From NCBI RefSeq assembly GCF_014851675.1, contig NZ_JACVAE010000001.1, forward strand, positions 248,001 through 312,000: a stretch of 64,000 bases of DNA, given 5' to 3'. This stretch comes from Rhizobium sp. ARZ01. Lineage in GTDB: Bacteria; Pseudomonadota; Alphaproteobacteria; Rhizobiales; Rhizobiaceae. Shown here one piece after another: positions 52,305-61,069 of the stretch (position 1 is the stretch's first letter; every line of letters starts with the position of its first letter). The notes beneath the pieces are model-generated. The model did no database searches. It was given only the letters and a program-made list of their open reading frames with translations, and was not told the origin of the DNA. Made by a program: the position numbers and the translations under genes.

Positions 52305-53426
52305 TCAGAACGCGACCCGTTTTCTGATCTTGCGAAAATTGACCAGCATGCGCTTGCCGATGTTCATGGCGGCGAGGGGCGGATAGGTCTTGCGAGTCTT
52401 TTTCAGGGCCGATTGCAGCAGTAGCTGCACTGCCGGAATTTTGAGCAGTTCTTCCTCGTCGTAATAGACGAACTCCGCGGCGTGCCGTGCAAAAAGCTGG
52501 TCGCCCACCGGCTGTGGATACATGTGCTCCCGCAATGCGCTCAACAGTTGCTTCTCGACGGTCAAAAAGCTTTCGGACTGCCGCGGCAGGGTCAGCGTCC
52601 GGCAAGCCGAAAGCGCGGTTCCGGCGATCGTCTCGATGATCCGTGTCTTTTCCTCCGGTGTGAACAGATAGCGCATCACCTGGCCGATATGGAGCGCATT
52701 GCGGCTGTTCGACCGTCCGGTCGGAAAACCGCTCTCCTTCGCCAGCAGCCGGATGAATTCCGTCATCTCGATTGGCAATCGCTCGTTGGCCGATGGCTTC
52801 GTCGCCTTGAGGTCGTGGATGTCGAGTGCGATCTGAAGAAAGTAGGCATAGATGTCGAGCTTTTGCTTGCGGATCTCCTCGTAGTGCAGAACCTTGTAGT
52901 CGACGCCCGGCATCGACAGCACCGGCTGGATCTCCTTCAATGGATTCATGTAGGCGCTACGGAGCGGGCTTCGCAACGGCCTTTCCATCCATACCGGCAG
53001 GCTCGGCGCCGAGCCCATGCCCGCCTTCTGCGCCCAAAGGGAATAGACCGTGTCGAGCGGGTCGCGCAGCGTGTAGACCACGTGTAGGGAGCGATTGCCG
53101 ATGAGCTCTGCAATCACCTCGAAATGCATCTCCTTCCAGCGCCGAAATCCCTCGGACGAAAGTAAGATGTTGAGACCTTCCCGATCGGCCCTCTGCAAAA
53201 CCTTGACAAAGTCGGAATAGGCCGCGCCTTCGCGCTTTAAAAACTGGCTCCCATGATCGGACAGATCGTGGTGGGCGATGCCGACACGCTCGCCGATCGA
53301 CGGATAGAGCCATCCCCGCTCCAGCAGCCGATCGGCATCGTGATGGAAGTTCGCCTGCATATAGGTGGTTGCGGTCTTGTGGGGACCGATATGCATCACC
53401 AGGCGCAACGGTTTGTCCTGCTTCAT
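52305..53426 (-). CDS. Sulfotransferase-like protein
   Basis: A 373-residue P-loop protein of the sulfotransferase superfamily. The PAPS 5'-phosphosulfate loop is MHIGPHKTATTYMQ near the N-terminus, and the 3'-phosphate site is TLRDPLDTVYSLW. The middle and C-terminal parts diverge from known enzymes and end in a basic segment (NIGKRMLVNFRKIRKRVAF). There are no PAPS synthesis or polysaccharide genes nearby, so the acceptor is unknown; surface polysaccharide is a guess. It converges on the AlkX-like gene and starts 57 bp downstream of the ribB stop. Confidence 0.8.
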   Translation of the reverse strand: MKQDKPLRLVMHIGPHKTATTYMQANFHHDADRLLERGWLYPSIGERVGIAHHDLSDHGSQFLKREGAAYSDFVKVLQRADREGLNILLSSEGFRRWKEMHFEVIAELIGNRSLHVVYTLRDPLDTVYSLWAQKAGMGSAPSLPVWMERPLRSPLRSAYMNPLKEIQPVLSMPGVDYKVLHYEEIRKQKLDIYAYFLQIALDIHDLKATKPSANERLPIEMTEFIRLLAKESGFPTGRSNSRNALHIGQVMRYLFTPEEKTRIIETIAGTALSACRTLTLPRQSESFLTVEKQLLSALREHMYPQPVGDQLFARHAAEFVYYDEEELLKIPAVQLLLQSALKKTRKTYPPLAAMNIGKRMLVNFRKIRKRVAF

Positions 53427-53483
53427 GCAGGATTTATGTTTCAGGGCGGACTAAAATTCAAGGCCGGATGGCCGGCGTACTGA

Positions 53484-54584
53484 TTAGCAGATATCCGTCG
53501 CCGCGATGCGGATGCCGAACCCCTCAAGCCCGACATAGTGACGCTCACGGGACGCCATGAGCCGGATGGAGGTGATGCCAAGGTCCTTGAGGATCTGCGC
53601 GCCCAGGCCGATTTCCAGCCATTCGTTCTCGCGTGCCCTGGCCTCGCTGTGCCCTTCGCGATCGTGATTGCCCTTGCGCGCCGTCCGGGAAACACCGACG
53701 CCGACCGAGCCTTCACGCAGATAGACGATCACGCCGCGGCCATGTTCGGCGATGCGTTTCATGATCGACTCCATCTGCCGGTCCTTGCCGAAAACGTCTT
53801 CTCCGACGTTTTCAAGGTGCAGCCGTACCGGAATGTCGATACCGTCGCGGATGTCGCCGAAGACGACTGCCATATGTTGCATCGGGTCCCAGGGCAGCGA
53901 ATAGGTGGTCGCCTTTGCCTTGCCGAAGGGCGTGTCGATGTCGAAGGTCGAGCCTTGTTCGATCAGCGTTTCCTTGCGCTGGCGGTAGGCAATGAGATCG
54001 GCCACCGAAACCTGCTTCAGGCCGTGTTTCTCGGCAAACTCCGCGACCTGCGGCCCGCGCGTCACGGTGCCGTCGTCGTTGACGAGCTCGCAGATGACGC
54101 CGACCGGCGGAAGGCTCGCAAGCTTGCAGAGGTCTACGGCGGCTTCCGTATGACCGGAGCGCATCAGCACGCCGCCTTCGCGCGCAACGAGCGGGAAGAT
54201 GTGGCCGGGACGGACAAAGTCTGCCGGGCCGATGTTGGGATTGGCGAGATTGCGCACGGTCAGCGTCCGGTCCTCGGCGGAGATGCCGGTGGTCGTGCCG
54301 TGCTTGAAGTCGACCGAAACCGTGAACGCGGTGGTGTGCGCCGAATCGTTGTCCGCCACCATTGCGCTGAGGTTCAGGCGCTTGGCCTCCTCGCGCGGCA
54401 TGGGCGTGCAGACGATGCCGGATGTATGGCGTACGATGAAGGCCATCTTTTCCGGCGTGCAGTGAACCGCAGCAACGATCAGGTCGCCCTCATTCTCGCG
54501 CCCGTCATCGTCGGTGACCACGACGATCTCGCCGGCTTCGAAAGCCCGGATCGCATCGACAACGCGCTTCTGGTCAAAGGACAT
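53484..54584 (-). CDS. ribB: 3,4-dihydroxy-2-butanone-4-phosphate synthase with degenerate GTP cyclohydrolase II domain
   Basis: A 366-residue two-domain protein. The RibB domain (about 1-205) is intact: DDDGRENEGDLI, DFVRPGHIFPL, RSGHTEAAVDLC. The C-terminal half has the RibA fold, but in VRLHLENVGEDVFG and the following DRQMES the three zinc-binding Cys of active GTP cyclohydrolase II are Asn259, Gln270 and Glu272, so that activity must be lost. This is the RibBX-type protein of rhizobia. The strong TAGGAGAA precedes the ATG. It lies 26 bp after aroC on the same strand. Confidence 0.94.
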   Translation of the reverse strand: MSFDQKRVVDAIRAFEAGEIVVVTDDDGRENEGDLIVAAVHCTPEKMAFIVRHTSGIVCTPMPREEAKRLNLSAMVADNDSAHTTAFTVSVDFKHGTTTGISAEDRTLTVRNLANPNIGPADFVRPGHIFPLVAREGGVLMRSGHTEAAVDLCKLASLPPVGVICELVNDDGTVTRGPQVAEFAEKHGLKQVSVADLIAYRQRKETLIEQGSTFDIDTPFGKAKATTYSLPWDPMQHMAVVFGDIRDGIDIPVRLHLENVGEDVFGKDRQMESIMKRIAEHGRGVIVYLREGSVGVGVSRTARKGNHDREGHSEARARENEWLEIGLGAQILKDLGITSIRLMASRERHYVGLEGFGIRIAATDIC

Positions 54585-54610
54585 CTTATTTCTCCTAAGT
54601 CGTGGTGCGA

Positions 54611-55705
54611 CTACTTCCGGCCGGTCTGGCCGCGGTCTCGCAGATAATGATCGGCGATCGCGCAGGCAACCATGGCCTCGCCGATCGGTACCGCCCGGAT
54701 GCCGACGCACGGGTCGTGCCGGCCCTTGGTGCGCACGTCCACCTCATTGCCGTCGCTGTCAATCGAGCGGCGCTCGGTCAAAATCGACGAAGTGGGCTTG
54801 ATGGCAAAACGGGCCACCACCGGCTGGCCGGTGGCAATGCCGCCTAGAATGCCGCCGGCATGGTTCGACAGAAAAATCGGCTTTCCATCGGGGCCGATAC
54901 GCATCTCGTCCGCGTTCTCCTCGCCGGTGATCTCGGCTGCGCCGAAGCCGTTGCCGATCTCGACGCCCTTGACGGCGTTAATCGACATGAGATTGGCCGC
55001 AATGTCCTGATCGAGCTTACCGTAGATCGGCGCGCCGATGCCGGCGGGAACGCCATCAGCCACCACCTCGACGACGGCCCCGATCGAGGAACCAGCCTTG
55101 CGGATGCCGTCCAGATATTCTTCCCAGACCGGCACGATCTCTGGATCGGGGGCAAAGAACGGGTTGGTATCGACAACGCTCCAGTCCCAGTTGGCGCGGT
55201 TGATCTTGTGCTTGCCGATCTGCACCAATGCGGCGCGGACGGTCATACCGGGTACGACCTTGCGCGCGATGCCGCCGGCTGCGACCCGTGCGGCAGTCTC
55301 GCGCGCGGAGGAGCGGCCGCCGCCGCGATAGTCGCGGATGCCGTACTTGACGTCGTAGGTGTAGTCGGCATGGCCGGGACGGTAGCGCTTGGCGATCTCG
55401 GAATAGTCCTTCGAGCGCTGGTCGGTGTTCTCGATCATCATCGAGATCGGCGTACCGGTGGTGATCATCGTCTCGCCGTCCTCGTCCGGCATCACACCGG
55501 AAAGCACGCGGACCAGATCGTCCTCGCGGCGTTGGGTGACGAAGCGCGACTGGCCCGGCTTTCGCTTGTCAAGCCAGGCCTGGATCTCCTCAAGCTTGAA
55601 GCGGAGACCGGGAGGGCAACCGTCAACGACACAGCCAAGCGCCGGGCCATGGCTCTCGCCCCAGGTGGTCACGCGGAAAAGATGGCCGAAAGTGTTGTGC
55701 GACAT
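54611..55705 (-). CDS. aroC: Chorismate synthase
   Basis: Last step of the shikimate pathway, converting EPSP to chorismate with reduced FMN. The 364-residue protein has the family signatures [55 protein letters not shown] in outline, and [17 protein letters not shown] near the end. The start is the ATG at 55703-55705, with AGGA upstream. It precedes ribB by 26 bp; the shared need for flavin gives the pair a loose logic. Confidence 0.96.
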   Translation of the reverse strand: MSHNTFGHLFRVTTWGESHGPALGCVVDGCPPGLRFKLEEIQAWLDKRKPGQSRFVTQRREDDLVRVLSGVMPDEDGETMITTGTPISMMIENTDQRSKDYSEIAKRYRPGHADYTYDVKYGIRDYRGGGRSSARETAARVAAGGIARKVVPGMTVRAALVQIGKHKINRANWDWSVVDTNPFFAPDPEIVPVWEEYLDGIRKAGSSIGAVVEVVADGVPAGIGAPIYGKLDQDIAANLMSINAVKGVEIGNGFGAAEITGEENADEMRIGPDGKPIFLSNHAGGILGGIATGQPVVARFAIKPTSSILTERRSIDSDGNEVDVRTKGRHDPCVGIRAVPIGEAMVACAIADHYLRDRGQTGRK

Positions 55706-55857
55706 GAAATCCTGCCCGAAGCGCTCGAGATCGGGGCGCAGGCCTGCGCCGCGATCCGGTCCTTCCTGTTGCGGCACTCATAGAGCCGATTGCCGCAAAG
55801 TTGAAGCCTTTTTGATGGGGAAAGTCCCGGGCAAATGGAAGATGTCTACACGCGCCG

Positions 55858-58800
55858 CTAGGACACCGCTTTCCAGCCACGTTCGAGTGCGTAGGCCTGG
55901 AAATCCTTGCCCGGCAGTGGCTTGGCGAATGCAAAGCCCTGCAGAAGATCGCACCCCAGCGCGCTCAGCATCTCCGCATGCGCCATCGTCTCCACACCCT
56001 CGGCGACGATTGCGATGCCGAGCGACTTGCCGATATCGATGATCGAGCGCACCAACGCCTGCTCATGGCGCGAGGTCAGGATCGGCGCCACCAGCTGGCG
56101 GTCGATTTTCAGCCGCTTCGGCCGCAGTTTCAGCAAGCTGACAATCGAGGTGTGCCCGGTCCCGAAATCGTCGATCTCGATGTCGATGCCCAGTTCCTTG
56201 ATGCGTTCGATATTTTTCAGCACCACATCGTCGGTCTCATCGAGGAAGATGGATTCCACGAGTTCGAAAGAGATCTGGCCCGGCATGATCGACAATCCGG
56301 TCAGGCTGTCGACAAGCGTTTCGTCGCGCAGCCGTCGAGCCGAGACATTGACCGAGATCTTCGGCATGAGGATGCCCTTAGCAGCCCACCGACTGCAGTC
56401 AATCAGCGCTTTTTCAAGCATCACCCGGTCCAGTGTCGCCATGACGTTCAGGTCCTCGGCGATCTTCAGGAACCGGTCAGGCTTTAGAAGTCCGTCCTGC
56501 GGATGACGCCAGCGGATCAGGGCTTCGGCGCCGGCAAGCTCCAGCGTGCGTGCACAGATTTGCGGCTGGTAGTGGGGGATGAACTCGTTGTTTTCGATGC
56601 CGCTCAGGATGTCGTCGGCAATTCGCTTGCTGTTGACGATCTCGGCCTCAAGAATCGAATTGAAGAATTCGTGCCGGTTGCGCCCAAGGCCCTTGGCTCG
56701 GTACAGCGCGATATCGGCATTGACGAGCAGCTTGCGGGTGTCGAGCGCGCGGCCGTTGGCGACAGCCACGCCGATGCTCACGCCGAAGCGGCACATGTGG
56801 CCGTTGTAGTCGACAGGCTGGCGCATCAGGCCGATGACGCGTTGCGACAAAGTCGAAAGGTGCGCCTGGTCGTCACGGTCGGTAACCACAACGAACTCGT
56901 CGCCGCCGATGCGGGCGACCAGATCGCCCTCATTGATGGATGAGCGCAGGATTTGCGCGGCATGGACAAGAAGCGCATCGCCGGCCGCGTGGCCGAGCGT
57001 GTCGTTGATCTGCTTGAACCGGTCGAGATCGATATGGAGTATGCCGATGCCGATGGTCTCGGACTTGCTGCGCTCGGCCAATGCGTCCAGATGGCCGTCC
57101 AGTTTTCGCCGGTTGCCGAGGCCCGTCAACGGATCGTGGAGGGAATTGTACTCGATGCGGTCCTTGGCCTGCTCGAGTTCGATGTTCCTTGCATCAGCGA
57201 GTTTCTTGGCGTGCTTCAATTGCTCGGTCATCAGCACGTCGTCGGTGATATCGAAGGCAAGGCCGACAAATTTCCGCCTTCCGTCCGTTTCGACGTGAAA
57301 CTTGCCAACCGACTGGATATGCCGGATCGCTCCGTCAGGGTGCACGACGCGGGACTTGCGCAGGTAGGGCGTTCCCGCATGGATGCTCTCGGTCGCTTGT
57401 GTTTCGGCTTCCGCACGGTCGTCGGGATGAAGCGCATTCAGCCAGGTCTCGTGGGTGACGCGTTTGCCGGTGCTGGGAACACCATAGAGTTGGTGCATGC
57501 GGTCGTCCCAGAGCGTCAGCCCTTCATCGAGATCCGCCTCCCAGAGGCCGCACTGGTAGGCGCCGAGCGCCATGTCCAGGCGCTGGGTGATTTTGATCAA
57601 CGCTTCCTTCTGCCGGTCGGACTGCTCCTTGGCTGTCTTCAGCCGCTCGTTGAGGAGCACGTCTTCGGTAACGTCCCAGCTTATGCCCGTGAGTTTTTCA
57701 TCGCCGCCGATCGTCAGGCGCGAGCCGACGCTGCGGATGTGGCGAATGCTACCGTCCGGCGGGACGATGCGATATTGTGACCAGTAGCCGGACTGACCTT
57801 CGATGGCGGTTGCGATGGCTGCCTCAGCAGCCGTGAGGTCTTCGGGGTGCACAGCTGCCCGCCACAGCTCTTCGTTGGCTGCCTGCGCCTCGGGGAGGCC
57901 GTGCAGGAGGTGCATCTGGCGATCCCACTCTCGTCTGCGGTCGGAAAGTGCGATCTCCCAAATTCCGGTCTTGGACGCTTCCAATGCCAGGTCGAGCCGT
58001 TGCGAGAGCGAACGGATCTGTGTCTCGCGTGCCTTCAGGCCGGCGATATGCCTCTGTCGCTCTCCAACAAGGCCACCGGCGAGAAAGATCGGGAGAATGA
58101 TGATAAGGGCGACACCGACAGTGGCAAGGCGGATCTGTGCCTGGCTGTCCGATGGTGCTAGCCAGCCACTTGTGGGCACGGCGGCGAGCTCCCAGGAACC
58201 GCCCGGGAAATTGACCATGCGCAGGACGGGCGCACTGTCGAATATCTTGCTATCGCCGAAAAATGGCTCCGGACTGTCGTCGTCAACACTGACGTTGCGG
58301 ATCGAGAGCTTCAGGCTCGTGCCGCCGCTCCATCGCTCGAGCCGGGCGCCGTTTGCCTGACCGGACAGCCCGGCTTCGGAATAAAGCCTGCGCTCATCGA
58401 TAACGCCTTCGACGAAGCCCCAGAAAGCAAAAGGCCCCGCGTCGGTGCCAAGCACGGGCATGAACAGCGTGAAGCCACTGTTGCCGTCGGGCAGTTGCAC
58501 CGGGCCGAGCATGACCGGTCGGCCGAAGGCCCGGTCCTTCTCTGTCGCAATGCGAAACGAACTGAAGCGATTGAGGTCGGTACCGTTGTATCGCTCGTTT
58601 CCCCGGAGCGGAAAAGTCTGAGCGACGACCCCGCCTGGCGCGACGGAGATACGGCGAAACTGAACATTCTGCACGAGCAATTTACGGGCAAAAAGGTCGA
58701 ATTCGGCCGTCGCCTGTTCCGGTGCGGTTGCGAACAGGTTCGCAACCCCTTGCAGTGCAGTCACGTTCCTGTTGATTTCGCCCTCGATCCGCGCGCCGAT

Positions 58801-58986
58801 CAGACTCAACTCCGTAGCGACACGCGCATGCAGCGCGCTTCGGTTCAGGCGTTCATTCTGCTTCTCGTAGGCGTAACCGGCGACGAATATTACGGTCGCC
58901 GCGATTGCGGCCGGAAAGAGGGACGGTCTGGCCCAATCGGCAAAGGTCTTGATTCTGTGTGCTATATGCCCGGCCCGCAACGCCAT
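55858..58986 (-). CDS. CHASE-PAS-PAS-GGDEF-EAL c-di-GMP turnover protein
   Basis: A 1,042-residue membrane sensor. Domains in order: N-terminal helix (about 23-40), periplasmic CHASE domain (to about 300), second membrane helix (VGVALIIILPIFLAGGL), two PAS/PAC units (about 335-460 and 475-600), GGDEF (about 625-785) and EAL (about 800-1040). GGDEF is intact (ARIGGDEF). The EAL domain keeps EAL (AGAEALIRWRHP), DDFGTG and AEGVET. It may both make and break c-di-GMP. The ATG at 58984-58986 sits right after TTAGGGG with no spacing; TTG two codons in has ideal spacing and may be the true start. A leader hairpin covers this region. Confidence 0.93.
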   Translation of the reverse strand: MALRAGHIAHRIKTFADWARPSLFPAAIAATVIFVAGYAYEKQNERLNRSALHARVATELSLIGARIEGEINRNVTALQGVANLFATAPEQATAEFDLFARKLLVQNVQFRRISVAPGGVVAQTFPLRGNERYNGTDLNRFSSFRIATEKDRAFGRPVMLGPVQLPDGNSGFTLFMPVLGTDAGPFAFWGFVEGVIDERRLYSEAGLSGQANGARLERWSGGTSLKLSIRNVSVDDDSPEPFFGDSKIFDSAPVLRMVNFPGGSWELAAVPTSGWLAPSDSQAQIRLATVGVALIIILPIFLAGGLVGERQRHIAGLKARETQIRSLSQRLDLALEASKTGIWEIALSDRRREWDRQMHLLHGLPEAQAANEELWRAAVHPEDLTAAEAAIATAIEGQSGYWSQYRIVPPDGSIRHIRSVGSRLTIGGDEKLTGISWDVTEDVLLNERLKTAKEQSDRQKEALIKITQRLDMALGAYQCGLWEADLDEGLTLWDDRMHQLYGVPSTGKRVTHETWLNALHPDDRAEAETQATESIHAGTPYLRKSRVVHPDGAIRHIQSVGKFHVETDGRRKFVGLAFDITDDVLMTEQLKHAKKLADARNIELEQAKDRIEYNSLHDPLTGLGNRRKLDGHLDALAERSKSETIGIGILHIDLDRFKQINDTLGHAAGDALLVHAAQILRSSINEGDLVARIGGDEFVVVTDRDDQAHLSTLSQRVIGLMRQPVDYNGHMCRFGVSIGVAVANGRALDTRKLLVNADIALYRAKGLGRNRHEFFNSILEAEIVNSKRIADDILSGIENNEFIPHYQPQICARTLELAGAEALIRWRHPQDGLLKPDRFLKIAEDLNVMATLDRVMLEKALIDCSRWAAKGILMPKISVNVSARRLRDETLVDSLTGLSIMPGQISFELVESIFLDETDDVVLKNIERIKELGIDIEIDDFGTGHTSIVSLLKLRPKRLKIDRQLVAPILTSRHEQALVRSIIDIGKSLGIAIVAEGVETMAHAEMLSALGCDLLQGFAFAKPLPGKDFQAYALERGWKAVS

Positions 58987-58988
58987 CC

Positions 58989-59012
58989 CCTAACGTCAGC
59001 CCGCACGTTAGG
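58989..59012 (-). promoter_or_regulatory. Leader hairpin over the ribosome binding site of the GGDEF-EAL gene
   Basis: CCTAACGT (58989-58996) pairs with ACGTTAGG (59005-59012) around an 8-nt loop. On the minus-strand mRNA the 3' arm is ACGTTAGG, which contains most of the Shine-Dalgarno-like TTAGGGG next to the start codon. Folding would occlude ribosome binding, so translation could be controlled by temperature, a small RNA or a protein. It could instead be a DNA operator. Confidence 0.5.
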
Positions 59013-59231
59013 AAGCTTAGATTAAGATTGGATTTATATCCCGCGCAGGTTGTGTTCATTGCCGCGTTCGAAATCCGAATCCGGGGATGGTGTTTTGTCG
59101 GGACTTGATCGGCAGCCAGTTTCCCGGCATCCATTTGGACCGGAAGCGTCGCAGCGGGCGAATTTCGCCATATTCGAAGGGCATCTAGCGTGGCTGAGAA
59201 GAACACTGATTCAATCAAGGGGGTTCGCAGG

Positions 59232-59492
59232 ATGCGTTTCATGATTGCCGCGCTGCTGGTCGCGGCAGGCTTTCTGGCGCCGCTGAACGTGTATGCGGAA
59301 AGCGCCGATGTTGAAGCTGTCATCACCAATGTCGATACGTCTGGACTGAGCCTCTCCCTCGACGATGGAAAGAAGTATCAGGCGCCCGAGGAGTTCAACT
59401 TCGAGGGACTTACGCCCGGTGTGAAGGTGCTGGTTTTCTACACGGAGGTCGACGGCAAGCGCATCATCGACGACCTGGAAATAATCCAGTAA
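59232..59492 (+). CDS. DUF1344 small exported protein
   Basis: An 86-residue protein with a signal peptide (MRFMIAALLVAAGFLAPLNVYA) and a compact beta domain: VEAVITNVDTSGLSLSLDDG, KKYQAPEEFNFEGLTPGVKV, then FYTEVDGKRIIDDLEI. This matches DUF1344, a small periplasmic family of rhizobia with unknown role. The ATG at 59232 is best because of the signal peptide; the frame is open 14 codons further. It stands alone between the c-di-GMP gene and the phosphatase. Confidence 0.85.
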   Translation: MRFMIAALLVAAGFLAPLNVYAESADVEAVITNVDTSGLSLSLDDGKKYQAPEEFNFEGLTPGVKVLVFYTEVDGKRIIDDLEIIQ

Positions 59493-59527
59493 CGGCCGCC
59501 TCAGGGCTCTCCATTACTCCGGGCGAC

Positions 59528-60109
59528 CTATAGCCAGGTCGCTCCTTCGTCATCGATCCGCAGGATTCGATCCTGATGGACAGGGGCGTTTGCCGCCTCG
59601 GTCACGGGCATGCCACTGAACTTGAAAAATGCGCGGAAGACGCCACCATGGCTGACGCAGACGGTAGGTCTGTCTATGTCTTTGGCCCACGAGCCGACGC
59701 GCCAGGAAAGAATTTCGTAGCTCTCGGCGGCTTCGCCGGGGGGGATGAAGTCCCACTTCGAACGCGAACGCTCCTTCACCCGCTGCCGCACGGTCTGCTT
59801 CAGCTCAGAGATGGTGAACCCTTCCCAGTCGCCGAAGGAGACTTCGACCAGGCGATCATCGGTGCGATAGGCGAGGGGATCGATGCCCATGGCTGCACGC
59901 ACGAGTTCCATCGTTTCGCGCGTTCGTCCGAGCGGACTTGCGACAAAGTCGAAGTCATTGGCGGTGTTGCCGAGAATGGCCTTCAGGGCGTGCCCGTTGT
60001 CGGACGCCTGGCGGCGTCCGATGGCGTTTAACGGAATGTCCTTCTGGCCTTGCAGGCGTCCCTCGGCATTCCAGTCGGTCTGCCCGTGACGGATCATATA
60101 GACAAGCAC
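59528..60109 (-). CDS. Histidine phosphatase family protein
   Basis: A 193-residue member of the phosphoglycerate mutase-like histidine phosphatases. The catalytic RHG is in YMIRHGQTDWNAEGRLQG, and the second His is in CVSHGGVFRAFF; SPLGRTRETMELV and EVSFGDWEG are the other blocks. I chose GTG at 60107-60109 because GGAG lies seven bases upstream; the longer frame above it is the fabI antisense. It starts 20 bp after fabI and belongs to that leftward unit. The substrate is undefined. Confidence 0.92.
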   Translation of the reverse strand: MLVYMIRHGQTDWNAEGRLQGQKDIPLNAIGRRQASDNGHALKAILGNTANDFDFVASPLGRTRETMELVRAAMGIDPLAYRTDDRLVEVSFGDWEGFTISELKQTVRQRVKERSRSKWDFIPPGEAAESYEILSWRVGSWAKDIDRPTVCVSHGGVFRAFFKFSGMPVTEAANAPVHQDRILRIDDEGATWL

Positions 60110-60129
60110 AGCCGTGCTCCGGAAAAGCC

Positions 60130-60948
60130 TCAGTCCTTGACGACCGAGATATCGGGGGCGTCCACGGCCTTCATGCCGACGACGTGATAGCCGCTGTCGG
60201 CATGATGCACTTCGCCGGTGACCGAGCGAGAGAGATCCGAGAGCATGTAGAGCCCGACGTCGCCCACTTCCTCGATGGTCACCGTCCGGCGCAGCGGTGC
60301 ATTGTACTCGTTCCACTTCAGGATGTAGCGGAAATCGCCAATGCCGGATGCGGCGAGCGTCTTGATCGGTCCGGCCGAGATCGCATTGACCCGGATATTC
60401 TTCGGGCCGAGGTCAACGGCGAGATATTTCACGCTCGCCTCGAGCGCCGCCTTCGCGACGCCCATGACGTTGTAGTTCGGCATGACCTTTTCGGCGCCGT
60501 AATAGGTGAGCGTCAGCATCGAGCCACCGTCCGTCATCAGTTTTTCGGCGCGGCGCGCGACCGAGGTGAACGAATAGACGGAGATCTGCATCGTGCTGGC
60601 GAAGTTCTGCGGGGTCGTATCGATATAGCGGCCCGTCAGTTCGTCCTTGTCGGAGAAGCCGATCGCATGCACGAGGAAGTCGATCTTGCCCCACGTCTTC
60701 TCGATGTTTTCAAAGACCGCGTCGATCGAAGCCTCGTCGGCCACGTCGCAATGGCCGGCGAGTATGCCGCCGAGTTCCGCCGCAAGCGGTTCGACGCGCT
60801 TCTTGAGGGCATCGCCCTGATAGGTGAGGGCGACTTCTGCGCCCTGCGCACGAACGGCCTTGGCGATACCCCACGCGATCGACCGGTTGTTCGCCACGCC
60901 CATGATGACGCCGCGCTTGCCGCTCATCAGACCGGATGCCTGAACCAT
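60130..60948 (-). CDS. fabI: Enoyl-[acyl-carrier-protein] reductase [NADH]
   Basis: The last reduction step of fatty acid elongation, and the target of triclosan. The 272-residue short-chain dehydrogenase has GVANNRSIAWGIAKAV for NAD and the FabI active site: Tyr in TLTYYGAEKVMPNY and the YxxxxxxK pair YNVMGVAK. NAISAGPIKTLAASGI is the substrate loop. AAGGGACA precedes the ATG at 60946-60948. A perfect palindrome overlaps the likely promoter. It is followed by the phosphatase gene. Confidence 0.96.
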   Translation of the reverse strand: MVQASGLMSGKRGVIMGVANNRSIAWGIAKAVRAQGAEVALTYQGDALKKRVEPLAAELGGILAGHCDVADEASIDAVFENIEKTWGKIDFLVHAIGFSDKDELTGRYIDTTPQNFASTMQISVYSFTSVARRAEKLMTDGGSMLTLTYYGAEKVMPNYNVMGVAKAALEASVKYLAVDLGPKNIRVNAISAGPIKTLAASGIGDFRYILKWNEYNAPLRRTVTIEEVGDVGLYMLSDLSRSVTGEVHHADSGYHVVGMKAVDAPDISVVKD

Positions 60949-60979
60949 GGAATGTCCCTTGCTGATTTCGTTTGGATTT

Positions 60980-60996
60980 TGCCTATGGCATAGGCA
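60980..60996. promoter_or_regulatory. Palindrome upstream of fabI
   Basis: TGCCTATG-G-CATAGGCA is a perfect 8-bp inverted repeat with a one-base centre, 32-48 bp upstream of the fabI start. On the minus strand a TTGAAC box lies upstream and the palindrome covers the position of the -10 element, as a repressor site would. No regulator can be named. Confidence 0.5.
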
Positions 60997-61069
60997 GCAT
61001 CAGGGTTCAAGCAAAACAGGGTTCAGGAACTGTTAGCGCCCGTAACATTGGGTGCTTTTCACTGATCCG

